Notes: generated by a model from the sequence alone, not told the origin. A stretch of DNA of 64,000 bases from Pseudoneobacillus sp052180215 (GCF_052180215.1 NZ_CP197471.1:1088001-1152000), one strand, 5' to 3'; positions 43,014 through 52,170 are shown, counted from the first letter of the stretch. Made by a program: numbers and translations.

Positions 43014-44576
43014 ATGAATTTATCAAAACAGCTTCATCTGACAGCAAGTTCATTACCACAGAAACCGGCATTCTACTTCATGGAACAAACAACTACATAT
43101 CAACAATTAGACGCGGCGGTTACAATGTTTGCATCGGGGTTAGAACAACTTGGGGTTAAAAAAGGGGATCATATTGCTCTATTATTAGGAAACTCACCCT
43201 ATTTTGTTATTGGGATGTACGGAGCTCTGAGACTTGGAGCTACAGTTATTCCAGTCAATCCTATTTATACTCCCGATGAGATTAGCTATATTTTGAAAAA
43301 CGGCGATGTTAAGGTAGTGATAGCCCTTGATTTATTACTACCTCTAATTGAAAAGATGAACCCGCTACTGCCAAATGTGGAGAATTACCTAATTTGTGAA
43401 ACTCCAAAAGAAAATGAACAATCTATACAAGTAGAGAATCTTTCTGTTTTCCCAAAATTGAAATCGTTTACAAACATCCTAGCGAACGGGCAGTTGAATT
43501 TTGTGGAACCAGATATTCAAGATGAAGATGTTGCAGTCATCTTATACACATCTGGAACAACTGGTAAACCAAAAGGGGCAATGCTCACTCACAAAAATCT
43601 CTATTCGAATGCAAAAGATGTAAGCGATTACCTGAAAATGAATGAAAGTGACCGTGTTATTACAGTTTTACCAATGTTCCATGTTTTCTGTTTAACAGTC
43701 TCTTTAAATGCTCCTTTAATGAACGGAGCAACTCTTATCATTTTTTCAAAGTTTAGTCCTAAAGAGGTCTTTGCTTTTGCTAAAAAATATGAAGCTACTG
43801 TGTTCGCTGGAGTACCTACCATGTATAATTTCTTACTTCAATTCCCAGATGTAAACCCAGAGGATTTACAATCTCTTAGGTTATGTATTTCAGGCGGAGC
43901 ATCTATGCCAGTGGCTTTACTTAAGAATTTTGAAAAGAAATTTAATGTGGTAATATCAGAAGGCTACGGTTTATCTGAAGCTTCACCGGTGACTTGTTTT
44001 AACCCATTAGACCGACCACGTAAACCAGGTTCTATAGGTACTTCCATTATCAATGTTGAAAATAAAGTGGTTAATGAGTTAGGTGATGAGGTGCCTGTTG
44101 GTGAAGTGGGAGAATTGATTGTTCGAGGTCCGAATGTTATGAAGGGGTATTATAAGCTTCCGGAAGATACGGCAGCAACAATCCGAGATGGCTGGCTTTA
44201 TACTGGCGACTTAGCAAAGATGGATGAGGAAGGCTATATTTATATCGTTGATCGTAAAAAAGATATGATTATTGTTGGTGGTTATAATGTGTATCCACGT
44301 GAAGTAGAAGAAGTGCTTTATAATCATCCGGACATTGTGGAAGTTGCCGTTCTTGGTGTTCCAGATCCAAACGTAGGAGAAGCCGTAAAATGTTATGTGG
44401 TGAGCAAAAATGCCGACCTAACAGATGCCGAACTTTTGCAGTATTGTAAAGAACATTTAGCCAAATATAAAGTTCCAAGTACAATTGATTTCCTTGAAGA
44501 ACTCCCAAAAAATACAACAGGGAAAATCTTAAGAAGAGCTTTAAAAACTAAAGTTTTGGAAGAAATGAAAGGATAG
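43014..44576 (+). CDS. lcfB: Long-chain fatty-acid--CoA ligase LcfB
   Basis: A 520-residue acyl-adenylate enzyme that makes fatty acyl-CoA from fatty acid, ATP and CoA. The P-loop-like motif is YTSGTTGKPKGAMLTH (about 178), with EGYGLSEASPV, GWLYTGDLAK and the catalytic Lys in PKNTTGKILRRAL (about 502). ATG 43014 follows AAGGGGATGGG; the reading from 42975 overlaps the FadR operator and has no ribosome site. An enoyl-CoA hydratase gene follows after 89 bp, across a possible 9-bp hairpin (ATTCTATTA/TAATAGAAT). Confidence 0.95.
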   Translation: MNLSKQLHLTASSLPQKPAFYFMEQTTTYQQLDAAVTMFASGLEQLGVKKGDHIALLLGNSPYFVIGMYGALRLGATVIPVNPIYTPDEISYILKNGDVKVVIALDLLLPLIEKMNPLLPNVENYLICETPKENEQSIQVENLSVFPKLKSFTNILANGQLNFVEPDIQDEDVAVILYTSGTTGKPKGAMLTHKNLYSNAKDVSDYLKMNESDRVITVLPMFHVFCLTVSLNAPLMNGATLIIFSKFSPKEVFAFAKKYEATVFAGVPTMYNFLLQFPDVNPEDLQSLRLCISGGASMPVALLKNFEKKFNVVISEGYGLSEASPVTCFNPLDRPRKPGSIGTSIINVENKVVNELGDEVPVGEVGELIVRGPNVMKGYYKLPEDTAATIRDGWLYTGDLAKMDEEGYIYIVDRKKDMIIVGGYNVYPREVEEVLYNHPDIVEVAVLGVPDPNVGEAVKCYVVSKNADLTDAELLQYCKEHLAKYKVPSTIDFLEELPKNTTGKILRRALKTKVLEEMKG

Positions 44577-44665
44577 TACTCCATATAGCTCCATTCTATT
44601 AAAGGATTATTTAGTTAAATAATAGAATTTTAATATTGAAAAATATAATAGAAGGAGCAATTGAA

Positions 44666-45442
44666 GTGCAAAATATATTATTTGATTTAAATGAGCATAT
44701 TGCTATCGTAACTATTAATCGTGAGGAAGCCTTAAATGCCTTTAATTATGACACGTTAAAGGAATTACAGGATGTGGTTGAACAAATTCGTGTTAATCCT
44801 AACGTTCGAATCGTTATTTTTACAGGTGCAGGTGAAAAAGCTTTTAGTGTTGGAGCCGATCTTAAAGAACGTAAATCATTAACGAATGAGGAAGTAAAAA
44901 GAAACTTATTTAAAATTAATGAGGTATTTAATGCTATTGACCAACTTCCTCAACCAACCATTGCTCTAATAAATGGTTATGCATTCGGTGGCGGCATGGA
45001 GCTTGCGTTAGCATGTGATTTCCGAATTGTTGCTGAAAAAACATTACTTGGGTTAACAGAAACAAGTCTTGCGATTATCCCGGGAGCTGGTGGAACGCAA
45101 AGACTCCCAAGGTTAATTGGTCAGGCAAAGGCATTAGAATTAATCTTAACAGCAAGAAGGGTTCCTTCAGAGGAGGCCCTTCAGTTTGGGCTTGTTAATC
45201 GTGTCGTTCCAATCGAAGAGCTTTTGTCATCTGCATTGGATTGGGCTAATATGATTCTTCAAAATGGACCAGTAGGTGTTCAGCAAGCGAAATTTGCGAT
45301 TAAACAAGGAATGAATACCGATTTAGCTACCGGACTTCAAATTGAACGAAAAGCTTATGAAGTAACGATTCCTACAGAAGATAGAATCGAAGCCCTTCAA
45401 GCCTTTTCAGAAAAACGTAAACCAGTTTTCAAAGGAAAATAA
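44666..45442 (+). CDS. Enoyl-CoA hydratase
   Basis: A 258-residue crotonase acting in beta-oxidation. Both catalytic glutamates are present, in GGGMELALACDF and GLTETSLAIIPGAGG, in contrast to the YhaR-like protein at 2610. The oxyanion hole is AFSVGADLKER plus NGYAFGGGM. The start is GTG 44666, eight bases after AAGGAG; the longer reading from 44636 precedes that site. Placement behind lcfB suggests a fatty-acid degradation pair. Confidence 0.9.
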   Translation: MQNILFDLNEHIAIVTINREEALNAFNYDTLKELQDVVEQIRVNPNVRIVIFTGAGEKAFSVGADLKERKSLTNEEVKRNLFKINEVFNAIDQLPQPTIALINGYAFGGGMELALACDFRIVAEKTLLGLTETSLAIIPGAGGTQRLPRLIGQAKALELILTARRVPSEEALQFGLVNRVVPIEELLSSALDWANMILQNGPVGVQQAKFAIKQGMNTDLATGLQIERKAYEVTIPTEDRIEALQAFSEKRKPVFKGK

Positions 45443-45450
45443 TATTGGAG

Positions 45451-45493
45451 AAAAGCAACCATTGTTCTGATGACAATTGATGGTTGCTTTTTA
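45451..45493 (+). terminator. Terminator after the enoyl-CoA hydratase gene
   Basis: AAAAGCAACCA pairs with TGGTTGCTTTT, with ATTGT/ACAAT inside, then T. Confidence 0.85.
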
Positions 45494-45495
45494 TT

Positions 45496-45527
45496 AAAAA
45501 AAGAGACCCAATAAAAATGGGTCTCTA
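45496..45527 (-). terminator. Terminator after the spore protein gene
   Basis: AGAGACCCA pairs with TGGGTCTCT around seven bases; on the minus strand TTTTTTTAATA follows. Confidence 0.85.
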
Positions 45528-45564
45528 TTCAGAGAATCAACAGGATAAATAAATTTTTTTCTTT

Positions 45565-45759
45565 TTAAAAATTCTGTTGTTCTCTAAGATGCTGTTCTGC
45601 TAACGCAATAAGACGTTTCGTCATTTCGCCACCAACAGAACCGTTTGCTCGTGCGGTCGTATCAGCACCAAGTTGAACTCCAAACTCATTGGCGATTTCT
45701 TCTTTCATCTGATTCAGAACATTTTCTGCTCCAGGGACCAAAAGTTTGTTTCTACCCAC
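45565..45759 (-). CDS. Alpha/beta-type small acid-soluble spore protein
   Basis: A 64-residue SASP that coats spore DNA. NKLLVPGAENVLNQMKEEIA, the protease (GPR) cleavage region EIANEFGV, and GSVGGEMTKRLIALAEQ are diagnostic. It is made late in the forespore and degraded at germination. The start is GTG 45759 behind GGGAGTGATG. I did not find a clear sigma-G promoter. Which paralogue (sspA-D type) it equals cannot be told. Confidence 0.95.
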   Translation of the reverse strand: MGRNKLLVPGAENVLNQMKEEIANEFGVQLGADTTARANGSVGGEMTKRLIALAEQHLREQQNF

Positions 45760-45936
45760 GATACATCACTCCCGACGAAGTTTTTGAGCAGATTTTCTGC
45801 TCATTCTTAAAATAACCTATTATTTAGTTTGAATTCAAATGAAATGAAATTTAAAATGAAAAATAGATTTTGACAGAATGTGAAAATGGGAGTTTTCTTT
45901 AAAGTTCACGGTTAATAGAGAGGAAATAAGATAGAG

Positions 45937-46926
45937 ATGATTGAGAATAATTTGGTAGAATCGGCGATTTCCTTTTGGGGAAGTAATGGTAGCGATTTTT
46001 TAAAACTTACAGGCGGGTTTCAGAATGATGTTTACGAGTATAAACAGGGTAAGAAAAAACGAATTTTGCGTATTTCCAACAGCAAACAACTATCACATGT
46101 AGATCTGACCATTGGGGAAATGGAATATATTGAGATGCTTGCCGAAAGAGGAATTTCAGTCTCAAGGCCGCTTCTTTCGATGCATGGCAAATACATAGAA
46201 AAAATAAAGTGGAATCATAATACCTACCTCGTAGCATCCTTCTCCTATGCCAAGGGAAATCCGATAATGGTAAGCAATCCAAACGAATGGAATGAATCTT
46301 TTTTTCAACATTGGGGGAGGACAATGGGCAAGATGCATTCCATTTCCAAAGAGCATGATTGTCGCATTATTCAAAGACCAGCATGGAGCCCAGTTTCTCC
46401 AGATATCAGAAAAATAGCTGATTTTTTATCTTCAGTTAGCGAGGAAGCGACTAATTCATTTGAAAAGTTAGTAAAGATGATTCAAGCCCTTCCGAGAGAA
46501 CTAGATACTTATGGGTTAATCCACAGTGATTTTCACCAAGGGAATTTTTTTGTTCAAGATGGACAAATGACGATATTTGATTTTGCTGATTGTACCTACA
46601 ATTGGTATGCACATGATATTGCTGTTTCCTTTTACCATGCAGCATGGCAAGGAATGTCCTTCAATCCAGATGATACCTATTTTCCTGTGAAGTTTTTACA
46701 CTCATTTTTTGAAGGATATAGACAAGAAAACGTATTAAATAGGGTTATATTAATACAGATTCCATTGTTTTTAAAATTTCGTGAGTTTTTTCTTTATACT
46801 CTATTTAATGAAAAATGGGATATGGAGCATCTAGAAGATTGGCAAATATATACACTTTCTAATTTGAAGGAGAGAATAGAAAGGGAGATTCCTTATTTAG
46901 ATATTAGTTTTGAATCATTTTTGTAA
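45937..46926 (+). CDS. Aminoglycoside phosphotransferase-like kinase
   Basis: A 329-residue kinase-fold protein of the APH/choline kinase superfamily, resembling YerI and CotS-like proteins of Bacillus. The catalytic loop is LIHSDFHQGNFF (about 192) and the metal loop is TIFDFADC (about 211). The substrate is unknown; small-molecule or Ser/Thr kinase roles occur in relatives. ATG 45937 follows AGAGAGGAAATAAGATAGAG. It converges on the M55 peptidase across a shared terminator. Confidence 0.85.
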   Translation: MIENNLVESAISFWGSNGSDFLKLTGGFQNDVYEYKQGKKKRILRISNSKQLSHVDLTIGEMEYIEMLAERGISVSRPLLSMHGKYIEKIKWNHNTYLVASFSYAKGNPIMVSNPNEWNESFFQHWGRTMGKMHSISKEHDCRIIQRPAWSPVSPDIRKIADFLSSVSEEATNSFEKLVKMIQALPRELDTYGLIHSDFHQGNFFVQDGQMTIFDFADCTYNWYAHDIAVSFYHAAWQGMSFNPDDTYFPVKFLHSFFEGYRQENVLNRVILIQIPLFLKFREFFLYTLFNEKWDMEHLEDWQIYTLSNLKERIEREIPYLDISFESFL

Positions 46927-46941
46927 ATTGGATATAAAAGC

Positions 46942-46980
46942 AACGGAGTCCTTACTAAAAATTCGTAAGGACTCCGTTTC
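46942..46980. terminator. Bidirectional terminator
   Basis: A 14-bp perfect stem AACGGAGTCCTTAC/GTAAGGACTCCGTT with a nine-base loop between converging genes. Confidence 0.85.
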
Positions 46981-46984
46981 ATTT

Positions 46985-47833
46985 TTAAGCATTTACATTT
47001 CCTAAGACACCGTTTGTAGCTGTAATCGCAATGATCACACATCCCCACATATGCTTGTAGGCTGTAACCATATCATCGCATGTGAAAGTTATTTTTCTTG
47101 GGCCAATTAATGCTACTGAAGGGATGGTTGTAGTCATTAATGCTTGGTTTGTTCCCTTGAATTCAATTTCAAATGTCACTGGTCCATCTACCTTTAATGG
47201 TGAAAACTCAGGAATTCTTTTAACAGCTACTTCTGCTTTTTCTCTAATAAGTGCCTGGGCTTTTTCGGGATGAATCAATTCAGCTGCAAATCGATCAATA
47301 CCACGCTTAACCACCGCTGCTTCTACGCCTGGCAATGTTTCCTTTACCTCATTTACGTAAGCATCATCACCCGAGATGAATATAGCTGGAACATTAAAAT
47401 CACCAGCTACCATGGCGTTCATCTCTGTTTCCCCGACAATTTTCCCATTGATTTTCATTTCATTTACACAAATTCCAGCAAGGGTATGACTAATAATGGT
47501 GCGTTCAGAGCCATTTTCACGTCCATGATGCCCAACAAACATAATGGCATCAAAGCTGTCATCTAAGCCTTCAAGCTGACACATGACGCGGTTGCTACCC
47601 TGGACAAGTAATGCTCTAGAATCGAGGTCCTCTATAAAAATATTAGACATGTTTCCGTGACCATCTGCCACAACTACTTCTGTAGCGCCACCTTTGAAAG
47701 CTCCTTCAATCGCTGCATTTACATCTTGTGTCATTAATTTGCGAAAACGTTGATATTCACTAGGAGTTTTTAATTGCTGATTGGTAGAGACCCCCGAAAT
47801 ACCTTCGATATCTGCAGAAATAAAAATTTTCAT
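46985..47833 (-). CDS. M55-family D-aminopeptidase (DppA-like)
   Basis: A 282-residue zinc peptidase. M55 signatures are ISADIEGISGV at the N-terminus (metal Asp and Glu), VVADGHGNMSN (about 60) and MFVGHHGRENG (about 103). B. subtilis DppA releases D-Ala from peptides, but there it belongs to the dipeptide transporter operon; here the gene is alone. ATG 47833 gives MKIFISADIEG; the ribosome site is weak. I leave the symbol blank because the dpp context is missing. Confidence 0.85.
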   Translation of the reverse strand: MKIFISADIEGISGVSTNQQLKTPSEYQRFRKLMTQDVNAAIEGAFKGGATEVVVADGHGNMSNIFIEDLDSRALLVQGSNRVMCQLEGLDDSFDAIMFVGHHGRENGSERTIISHTLAGICVNEMKINGKIVGETEMNAMVAGDFNVPAIFISGDDAYVNEVKETLPGVEAAVVKRGIDRFAAELIHPEKAQALIREKAEVAVKRIPEFSPLKVDGPVTFEIEFKGTNQALMTTTIPSVALIGPRKITFTCDDMVTAYKHMWGCVIIAITATNGVLGNVNA

Positions 47834-47974
47834 TAAGGAACCCAACTTTCTTTTAGTTATTTTTCAAAAAATTATATGTATTTAAATAATAGATTGCTAG
47901 AGGGAATGTATCAAGTAAATAGATTATCTATTTGTATTGAAATATAATATTTTAAAATTTTCTAAAAAATAGTT

Positions 47975-48004
47975 TGCAAAAATAATGGATAACACAGTAT
48001 AATT
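47975..48004 (+). promoter_or_regulatory. Promoter of the TrpX-type transporter operon
   Basis: TTGCAA (47975-47980), 18 bases, then consensus TATAAT (47999-48004). The predicted leader is only about 55 bases, too short for a T-box. Confidence 0.6.
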
Positions 48005-48065
48005 TAGTGCATAAAAGCATAAAAGCGTTTAAGTGCGAAAGAAGTGTTCAAGGGGGATAAATAAA

Positions 48066-49052
48066 ATGAAAAAGAGACTGAAACAATTATCGATTATAAG
48101 CCTATTAGGCTCGATTATTTTAAGCGGGTGTGGTGCGGATAAAGTTGCTTCTTCTTCAGATAAGGAAAACGAAGTGACAATTGGTGTAACACAAATTGTC
48201 GAGCACCCATCATTAGATGCAGCTTTTGATGGATTTAAGAAGGCTTTGGAAGATCAAGGAGTAAAGGCGAAGTATGATGTTCAAATTGCACAGGGGGATC
48301 AAAATAATAATCAGACGATAGCTACTAATTTTGTAGGGGATGGGGTAGATTTAATCTTTGCTAATTCAACACCAAGTGCGCTAGGTGCTCTAAATGCAAC
48401 GAAGGATATTCCGATTGTATTTACATCTGTTACCGATGCTGTAGGTGCTGGACTTGTTGACTCCATGGAAAGCCCTGGCGGCAATGTTACTGGGACGACT
48501 GATACACATCCTGATGCTATTCCGAATGTAGTGAAATTTATTCAAGAGAATATGCCGAAAAGTAATGTAGGAGTTATCTATAATTCAGGGGAACAAAACT
48601 CTGTGGCGCAGATTGATTTAGTGAAAAAAGAATTAGAGAAGGCAAATATGAAGTTAGAAGAAGCGACGGTTTCCTCTTCATCTGAAGTAAAACAAGCTGC
48701 TGAATCACTGATTGGAAAAGCGGATGTATTTTATATTATTACTGATAATACAGTTGTTTCGGCCTTAGAATCAGTCATACAAGTAGCTAATGATAATGAT
48801 ATACCGTTATTTGTCGGAGAACTGGATTCCGTAAAACGCGGTGGCTTTGCAGCATATGGATTCGATTATTTTGACATTGGGTATGAAGCCGGAGAGATGG
48901 CTGCGAAAATCCTGAAAGAAGGCAAAAAACCATCTGAATTACCTGTACAATACCCGCAAAAGTTAAAACTGCAATTAAATAAAAAAGCAGCAGAAGAAAT
49001 GAACATCGAATGGAATGACAAATGGAACGAAATTGGAGAAGTCATTGAATAA
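48066..49052 (+). CDS. ABC transporter substrate-binding lipoprotein (TrpX-type)
   Basis: A 328-residue lipoprotein of the ABC_sub_bind (PF04392) family. The signal peptide ends in the lipobox LSGC, Cys near residue 22. The family pattern VTIGVTQIVEHPSLDAAFDGFKKAL opens the mature domain, followed by IFANSTPSALGAL and IPLFVGELDSVKRGGFAAYG. Relatives bind tryptophan, other aromatic amino acids or sugars; the ligand here is unknown. ATG 48066 follows AAGGGGGATAAATAA. The permease and ATPase lie downstream, past a double REP-like palindrome. Confidence 0.9.
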   Translation: MKKRLKQLSIISLLGSIILSGCGADKVASSSDKENEVTIGVTQIVEHPSLDAAFDGFKKALEDQGVKAKYDVQIAQGDQNNNQTIATNFVGDGVDLIFANSTPSALGALNATKDIPIVFTSVTDAVGAGLVDSMESPGGNVTGTTDTHPDAIPNVVKFIQENMPKSNVGVIYNSGEQNSVAQIDLVKKELEKANMKLEEATVSSSSEVKQAAESLIGKADVFYIITDNTVVSALESVIQVANDNDIPLFVGELDSVKRGGFAAYGFDYFDIGYEAGEMAAKILKEGKKPSELPVQYPQKLKLQLNKKAAEEMNIEWNDKWNEIGEVIE

Positions 49053-49072
49053 ACAAATAGGTATTCATACCA

Positions 49073-49167
49073 TAACGCATTAAAGCGCTGGGGGTCAGAC
49101 CCCCGGTACAGCAAAGCGGTGAAGCGGCGGGGGTCAGACCCCCAGCGCTTTGCAGTGGTGGTGCGTT
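49073..49167. repeat. REP-like palindromes, copies 4 and 5 (tandem)
   Basis: Two GGGGGTCAGACCCCC cores, centred at about 49097 and 49134, lie 37 bp apart. The left arm of the first (AAAGCGCTGGGGGTC) pairs with the right arm of the second (GACCCCCAGCGCTTT) rather than with its own neighbour, as if a second copy arose by recombination within the core. The element begins 21 bp after the stop of the binding-protein gene. Confidence 0.85.
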
Positions 49168-49190
49168 GAAAAGGAAGGGATGGTTGAGGT

Positions 49191-50222
49191 ATGGCAACGG
49201 CAATTTTTGGTGCTTTTGAATCTGGGGTCATTTACGCAATAATGGCTTTAGGTGTGTATTTATCTTTTAGAATTTTAGATTTTCCTGATTTAACAGTGGA
49301 TGGCAGCTTTGTTACGGGTGCCTCCGTTACAGCTATACTAATCTCTCAAAATGTTAATCCTTTTGCGGCAACCTTGGCAGCTCTCATTGCCGGTTTCCTA
49401 GCAGGGTCATTAACTGGATTATTGCACACAAAAGGTAAAATAAATCCTTTACTATCAGGGATTCTTATGATGATTGCTCTTTATTCTATTAATTTGCGTA
49501 TTATGGGGAAGTCCAATATTCCGTTACTATCAGAAGAAACCGTTTTTACTTGGGTGTCAGAAGGATGGAAAGCAATTGGAATTGATCAAGGGATACAGTC
49601 AATCCTATCAAGTATTGGTCTTGCAAGCTTTATTCCAAAAACATGGGCTATTGTTGTGATAATGAGCTTACTAGTATTCTTGTTGAAACTAGTAATAGAT
49701 TGGTTTTTAAAGACGGAAATCGGCTTAAGTATCAGAGCGACAGGTGATAACGAAACAATGATTAGAAGCTTTGCTGCTAATACTGATTTTTTAAAAATTA
49801 TTGGTCTTGGATTATCCAATGCTTTAGTTGCTTTATCAGGCGCATTAGTTGCTCAATACAATGGGTTCAGCGATGTTGGTATGGGAATCGGAATGATTGT
49901 TATTGGACTAGCATCGGTTATTATCGGGGAAGCGGTCTTTGGAGCCAAAACCATCGTTAGGGCAACATTAGCGGTAGTAGCCGGTTCTATTTTATATCGT
50001 ATTATCGTGACTCTTGCTCTTAGGGTCGATTTTTTAGAAACAGGTGATATGAAAATGATTACCGCCTTTATCGTCATCTGTGCTCTAATTATCCCTAAGA
50101 CTTGGAAACAGTGGAAAGAAAGGCAAAATAAGAAAAGTAGATTGCTTGCTTCATTGCAAAAGACAACCCATTCTCAAAAGAAAAGTGGTGAAAAGCTTGC
50201 TGCAATTAAATCAAATTTATAA
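49191..50222 (+). CDS. ABC transporter permease (TrpY-type)
   Basis: A 343-residue permease of the branched-chain amino acid/TrpY type (BPD_transp_2). About eight to nine hydrophobic segments cover residues 10-300, with FLKTEIGLSIRATGDNETMIRSF as the typical EAA-like cytosolic loop (about 175) and a basic tail. ATG 49191 has GAGGT directly upstream. The ATPase start lies within its 3' end, so both are coupled. Confidence 0.88.
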   Translation: MATAIFGAFESGVIYAIMALGVYLSFRILDFPDLTVDGSFVTGASVTAILISQNVNPFAATLAALIAGFLAGSLTGLLHTKGKINPLLSGILMMIALYSINLRIMGKSNIPLLSEETVFTWVSEGWKAIGIDQGIQSILSSIGLASFIPKTWAIVVIMSLLVFLLKLVIDWFLKTEIGLSIRATGDNETMIRSFAANTDFLKIIGLGLSNALVALSGALVAQYNGFSDVGMGIGMIVIGLASVIIGEAVFGAKTIVRATLAVVAGSILYRIIVTLALRVDFLETGDMKMITAFIVICALIIPKTWKQWKERQNKKSRLLASLQKTTHSQKKSGEKLAAIKSNL

Positions 50223-50988
50223 AGTTTTTAATGAAGGAACAGTCGATGAAAAAGTGGCACTAAACCATCTTAATCTTTCAATGAAACAAGGTGATTTTGT
50301 CACCATCATTGGCAGTAATGGTGCCGGAAAATCAACATTATTAAATTTAATTGCTGGGAAGCTTACACCTGACTTAGGTGAAGTAATCCTAAATGAAAAA
50401 AATATTACTCACATGAAAGAGCATAAAAGAGCTAGATTAATTGGTCGGGTATTTCAAGACCCTATGGCTGGAACAGCACCATCCTTAACAATTGAAGAAA
50501 ATTTAGCTATAGCTTTTTCTAGAACAAAAGCCCGAGGTTTTTCACTAGGTGTAACACGGAATCGGCGAGCCTTTTTTAAAGAGAAATTAGAATCGCTTCA
50601 ACTAAACTTAGAAAATCGATTAACGGCTAAGGTTGGTTTATTGTCAGGCGGTGAACGGCAAGCTTTATCACTTTTAATGGCAACTTTTACTGAACCGAAA
50701 ATTCTTTTATTAGATGAACACACAGCAGCACTTGACCCATCAAGGGCAGAACTAATTACTTCCTTAACAAAAAAAATAGTAGAAGAAAATAAGCTAACTG
50801 CCTTAATGGTTACCCATAATATGCAGCAGGCTATTGATTTAGGTAACCGTTTAATTATGATGGATCGAGGGGAAATCATTTTTGAAGCAGACGAAAAGAA
50901 AAAGAAGGAGCTTACTATCGAGGTCTTATTAAAGGAGTTCCAGCAAATACGTGGTGGATCCATGACCGATCGAGCGATATTAGTTTAG
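50197..50988 (+). CDS. ABC transporter ATPase (TrpZ-type)
   Basis: A 263-residue ABC ATPase completing the TrpXYZ-type importer. Walker A is IGSNGAGKST, the signature LLSGGERQALSLL, Walker B ILLLDEHTAALDP and the H-loop VTHNMQQAI. TTG 50197 (MLQLNQIYKVF) is preferred: it gives the standard ABC N-terminus and follows GTGGTGA; GTG at 50185 or 50188 is possible. It overlaps the permease gene by 26 bases. Confidence 0.88.
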   Translation: MLQLNQIYKVFNEGTVDEKVALNHLNLSMKQGDFVTIIGSNGAGKSTLLNLIAGKLTPDLGEVILNEKNITHMKEHKRARLIGRVFQDPMAGTAPSLTIEENLAIAFSRTKARGFSLGVTRNRRAFFKEKLESLQLNLENRLTAKVGLLSGGERQALSLLMATFTEPKILLLDEHTAALDPSRAELITSLTKKIVEENKLTALMVTHNMQQAIDLGNRLIMMDRGEIIFEADEKKKKELTIEVLLKEFQQIRGGSMTDRAILV

Positions 50989-50993
50989 ATAGG

Positions 50994-51032
50994 AAAAAGG
51001 AGTGGACACTTAAGTGACCAACTCCTTTTTTT
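50994..51032 (+). terminator. Terminator after the TrpX-type operon
   Basis: AAAAAGGAGT pairs with ACTCCTTTTT; the loop contains the palindrome CACTTAAGTG. Confidence 0.85.
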
Positions 51033-51124
51033 CGTAAAACGAAATATAGTTTATTGTGAAACCGATTTTTGGTATGTATAATAGATTTCAAGTTATTAGA
51101 CTATCTATTTTAGAAAGAGTGGTG

Positions 51125-51865
51125 ATGATTGACATGACAGAGATGGTGATGGAAAGACACGCCTCCGATTTTAAAAGAGGAATACAGGCTGGAATTAGTA
51201 TTGCCATTGGCTATTTTCCAATTGCATTAACCTTTGGCTTGCTTTCAAAAACAAGTGGTTTGTCCATTTTTGAAACAGTAATGATGAGTTTAATCGTGTT
51301 TGCTGGGGCATCACAATATATTTCCTTATCGCTCTTAACATTAGGAACAGGTACATTTGAAATAATATTAACAACCTTTATTGTAAACATTCGTCATTTT
51401 TTGATGTCTGCATCACTCAATGAAAAAGTGGATGATGATCGAACTCTTTATAAAGCAATATACTCGTTTGGAATAACAGACGAAACGTTTTCTGTTGCGG
51501 CTACGAAAGAGGGAAATGTTTCAACAGGGTACATATTTGGTGTCATTTCTGTTTCCTACGCAAGCTGGGTCGTCAATTCAGGAGTAGGTCATCTTGTTGG
51601 ATCAAGTCTTCCAGAAACCTTACAAGAGAGTATGTCCGTTGCGTTATATGCTATGTTTATTGGGCTTTTGGTTCCTTCTTTGAAAAAAAGTATGAAGGCG
51701 ATTTTTCTCGCAAGCTTAGCTGCCTTATTTAATATCATTTTTACGTTCGCAGAATTATTATCGACAGGATGGTCTATCGTCTTGGCTACTATTTTATCTG
51801 CTGTCATCATTGAAACTATAGAATGGTTGAAAAATAGAGGATCAAAAGGAGGAGAGTCCACATGA
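51125..51865 (+). CDS. azlC: Branched-chain amino acid exporter, large subunit AzlC
   Basis: A 246-residue membrane protein with seven to eight spans. FKRGIQAGISIAIGYFPIALTFGLL and FAGASQYISLSLL are AzlC hallmarks, as is IVNIRHFLMSASL. With AzlD it exports branched-chain amino acids. ATG 51125 is taken as the start, but 51134 and 51143 are equally in frame and the ribosome site AGAGTGGTG does not settle it. It overlaps azlD as ATGA. Confidence 0.9.
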   Translation: MIDMTEMVMERHASDFKRGIQAGISIAIGYFPIALTFGLLSKTSGLSIFETVMMSLIVFAGASQYISLSLLTLGTGTFEIILTTFIVNIRHFLMSASLNEKVDDDRTLYKAIYSFGITDETFSVAATKEGNVSTGYIFGVISVSYASWVVNSGVGHLVGSSLPETLQESMSVALYAMFIGLLVPSLKKSMKAIFLASLAALFNIIFTFAELLSTGWSIVLATILSAVIIETIEWLKNRGSKGGEST

Positions 51866-52167
51866 AAGTAGAAATCCTCTGGATGATCATTGGGATGGGA
51901 CTCGTCACCTATATACCAAGAATGCTTCCATTTGTTTTATTCAAAGGTAAAGAGCTTCCCCCTTTTTTACAAGGCGTATTAAAAAATGTTCCATTTGCTA
52001 CCCTGGGTGCTTTAATATTTCCAGGGATCCTTTTAATTCAAGAGGATATATGGTATGGGATATTGGGAGCAGCAGCTGCCTTCTTAACTGCCTTTTTGGG
52101 TGCAAACGTTATTGTGGTAGTAGTTAGTTCGATAGCTGTTTTAACTATCTACTCTTTTTTTGTATAA
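51862..52167 (+). CDS. azlD: Branched-chain amino acid exporter, small subunit AzlD
   Basis: A 101-residue protein with three to four membrane segments. TYIPRMLPFVLFKGKELPPFL is the conserved AzlD region. ATG 51862 overlaps the azlC stop by four bases, and AAGGAGGAGAG upstream is a strong ribosome site. A terminator closes the operon. Confidence 0.92.
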   Translation: MKVEILWMIIGMGLVTYIPRMLPFVLFKGKELPPFLQGVLKNVPFATLGALIFPGILLIQEDIWYGILGAAAAFLTAFLGANVIVVVVSSIAVLTIYSFFV

Positions 52168-52170
52168 TGA

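Noticed and set aside
47270..47566. 98-codon plus-strand ORF
   Set aside because: It lies entirely inside the M55 peptidase gene on the other strand, has no ribosome site and resembles nothing.
47834..48065. Possible T-box or riboswitch before the TrpX-type operon
   Set aside because: The promoter at 47975-48004 leaves only about 55 bases of leader, with no T-box motif and no terminator.
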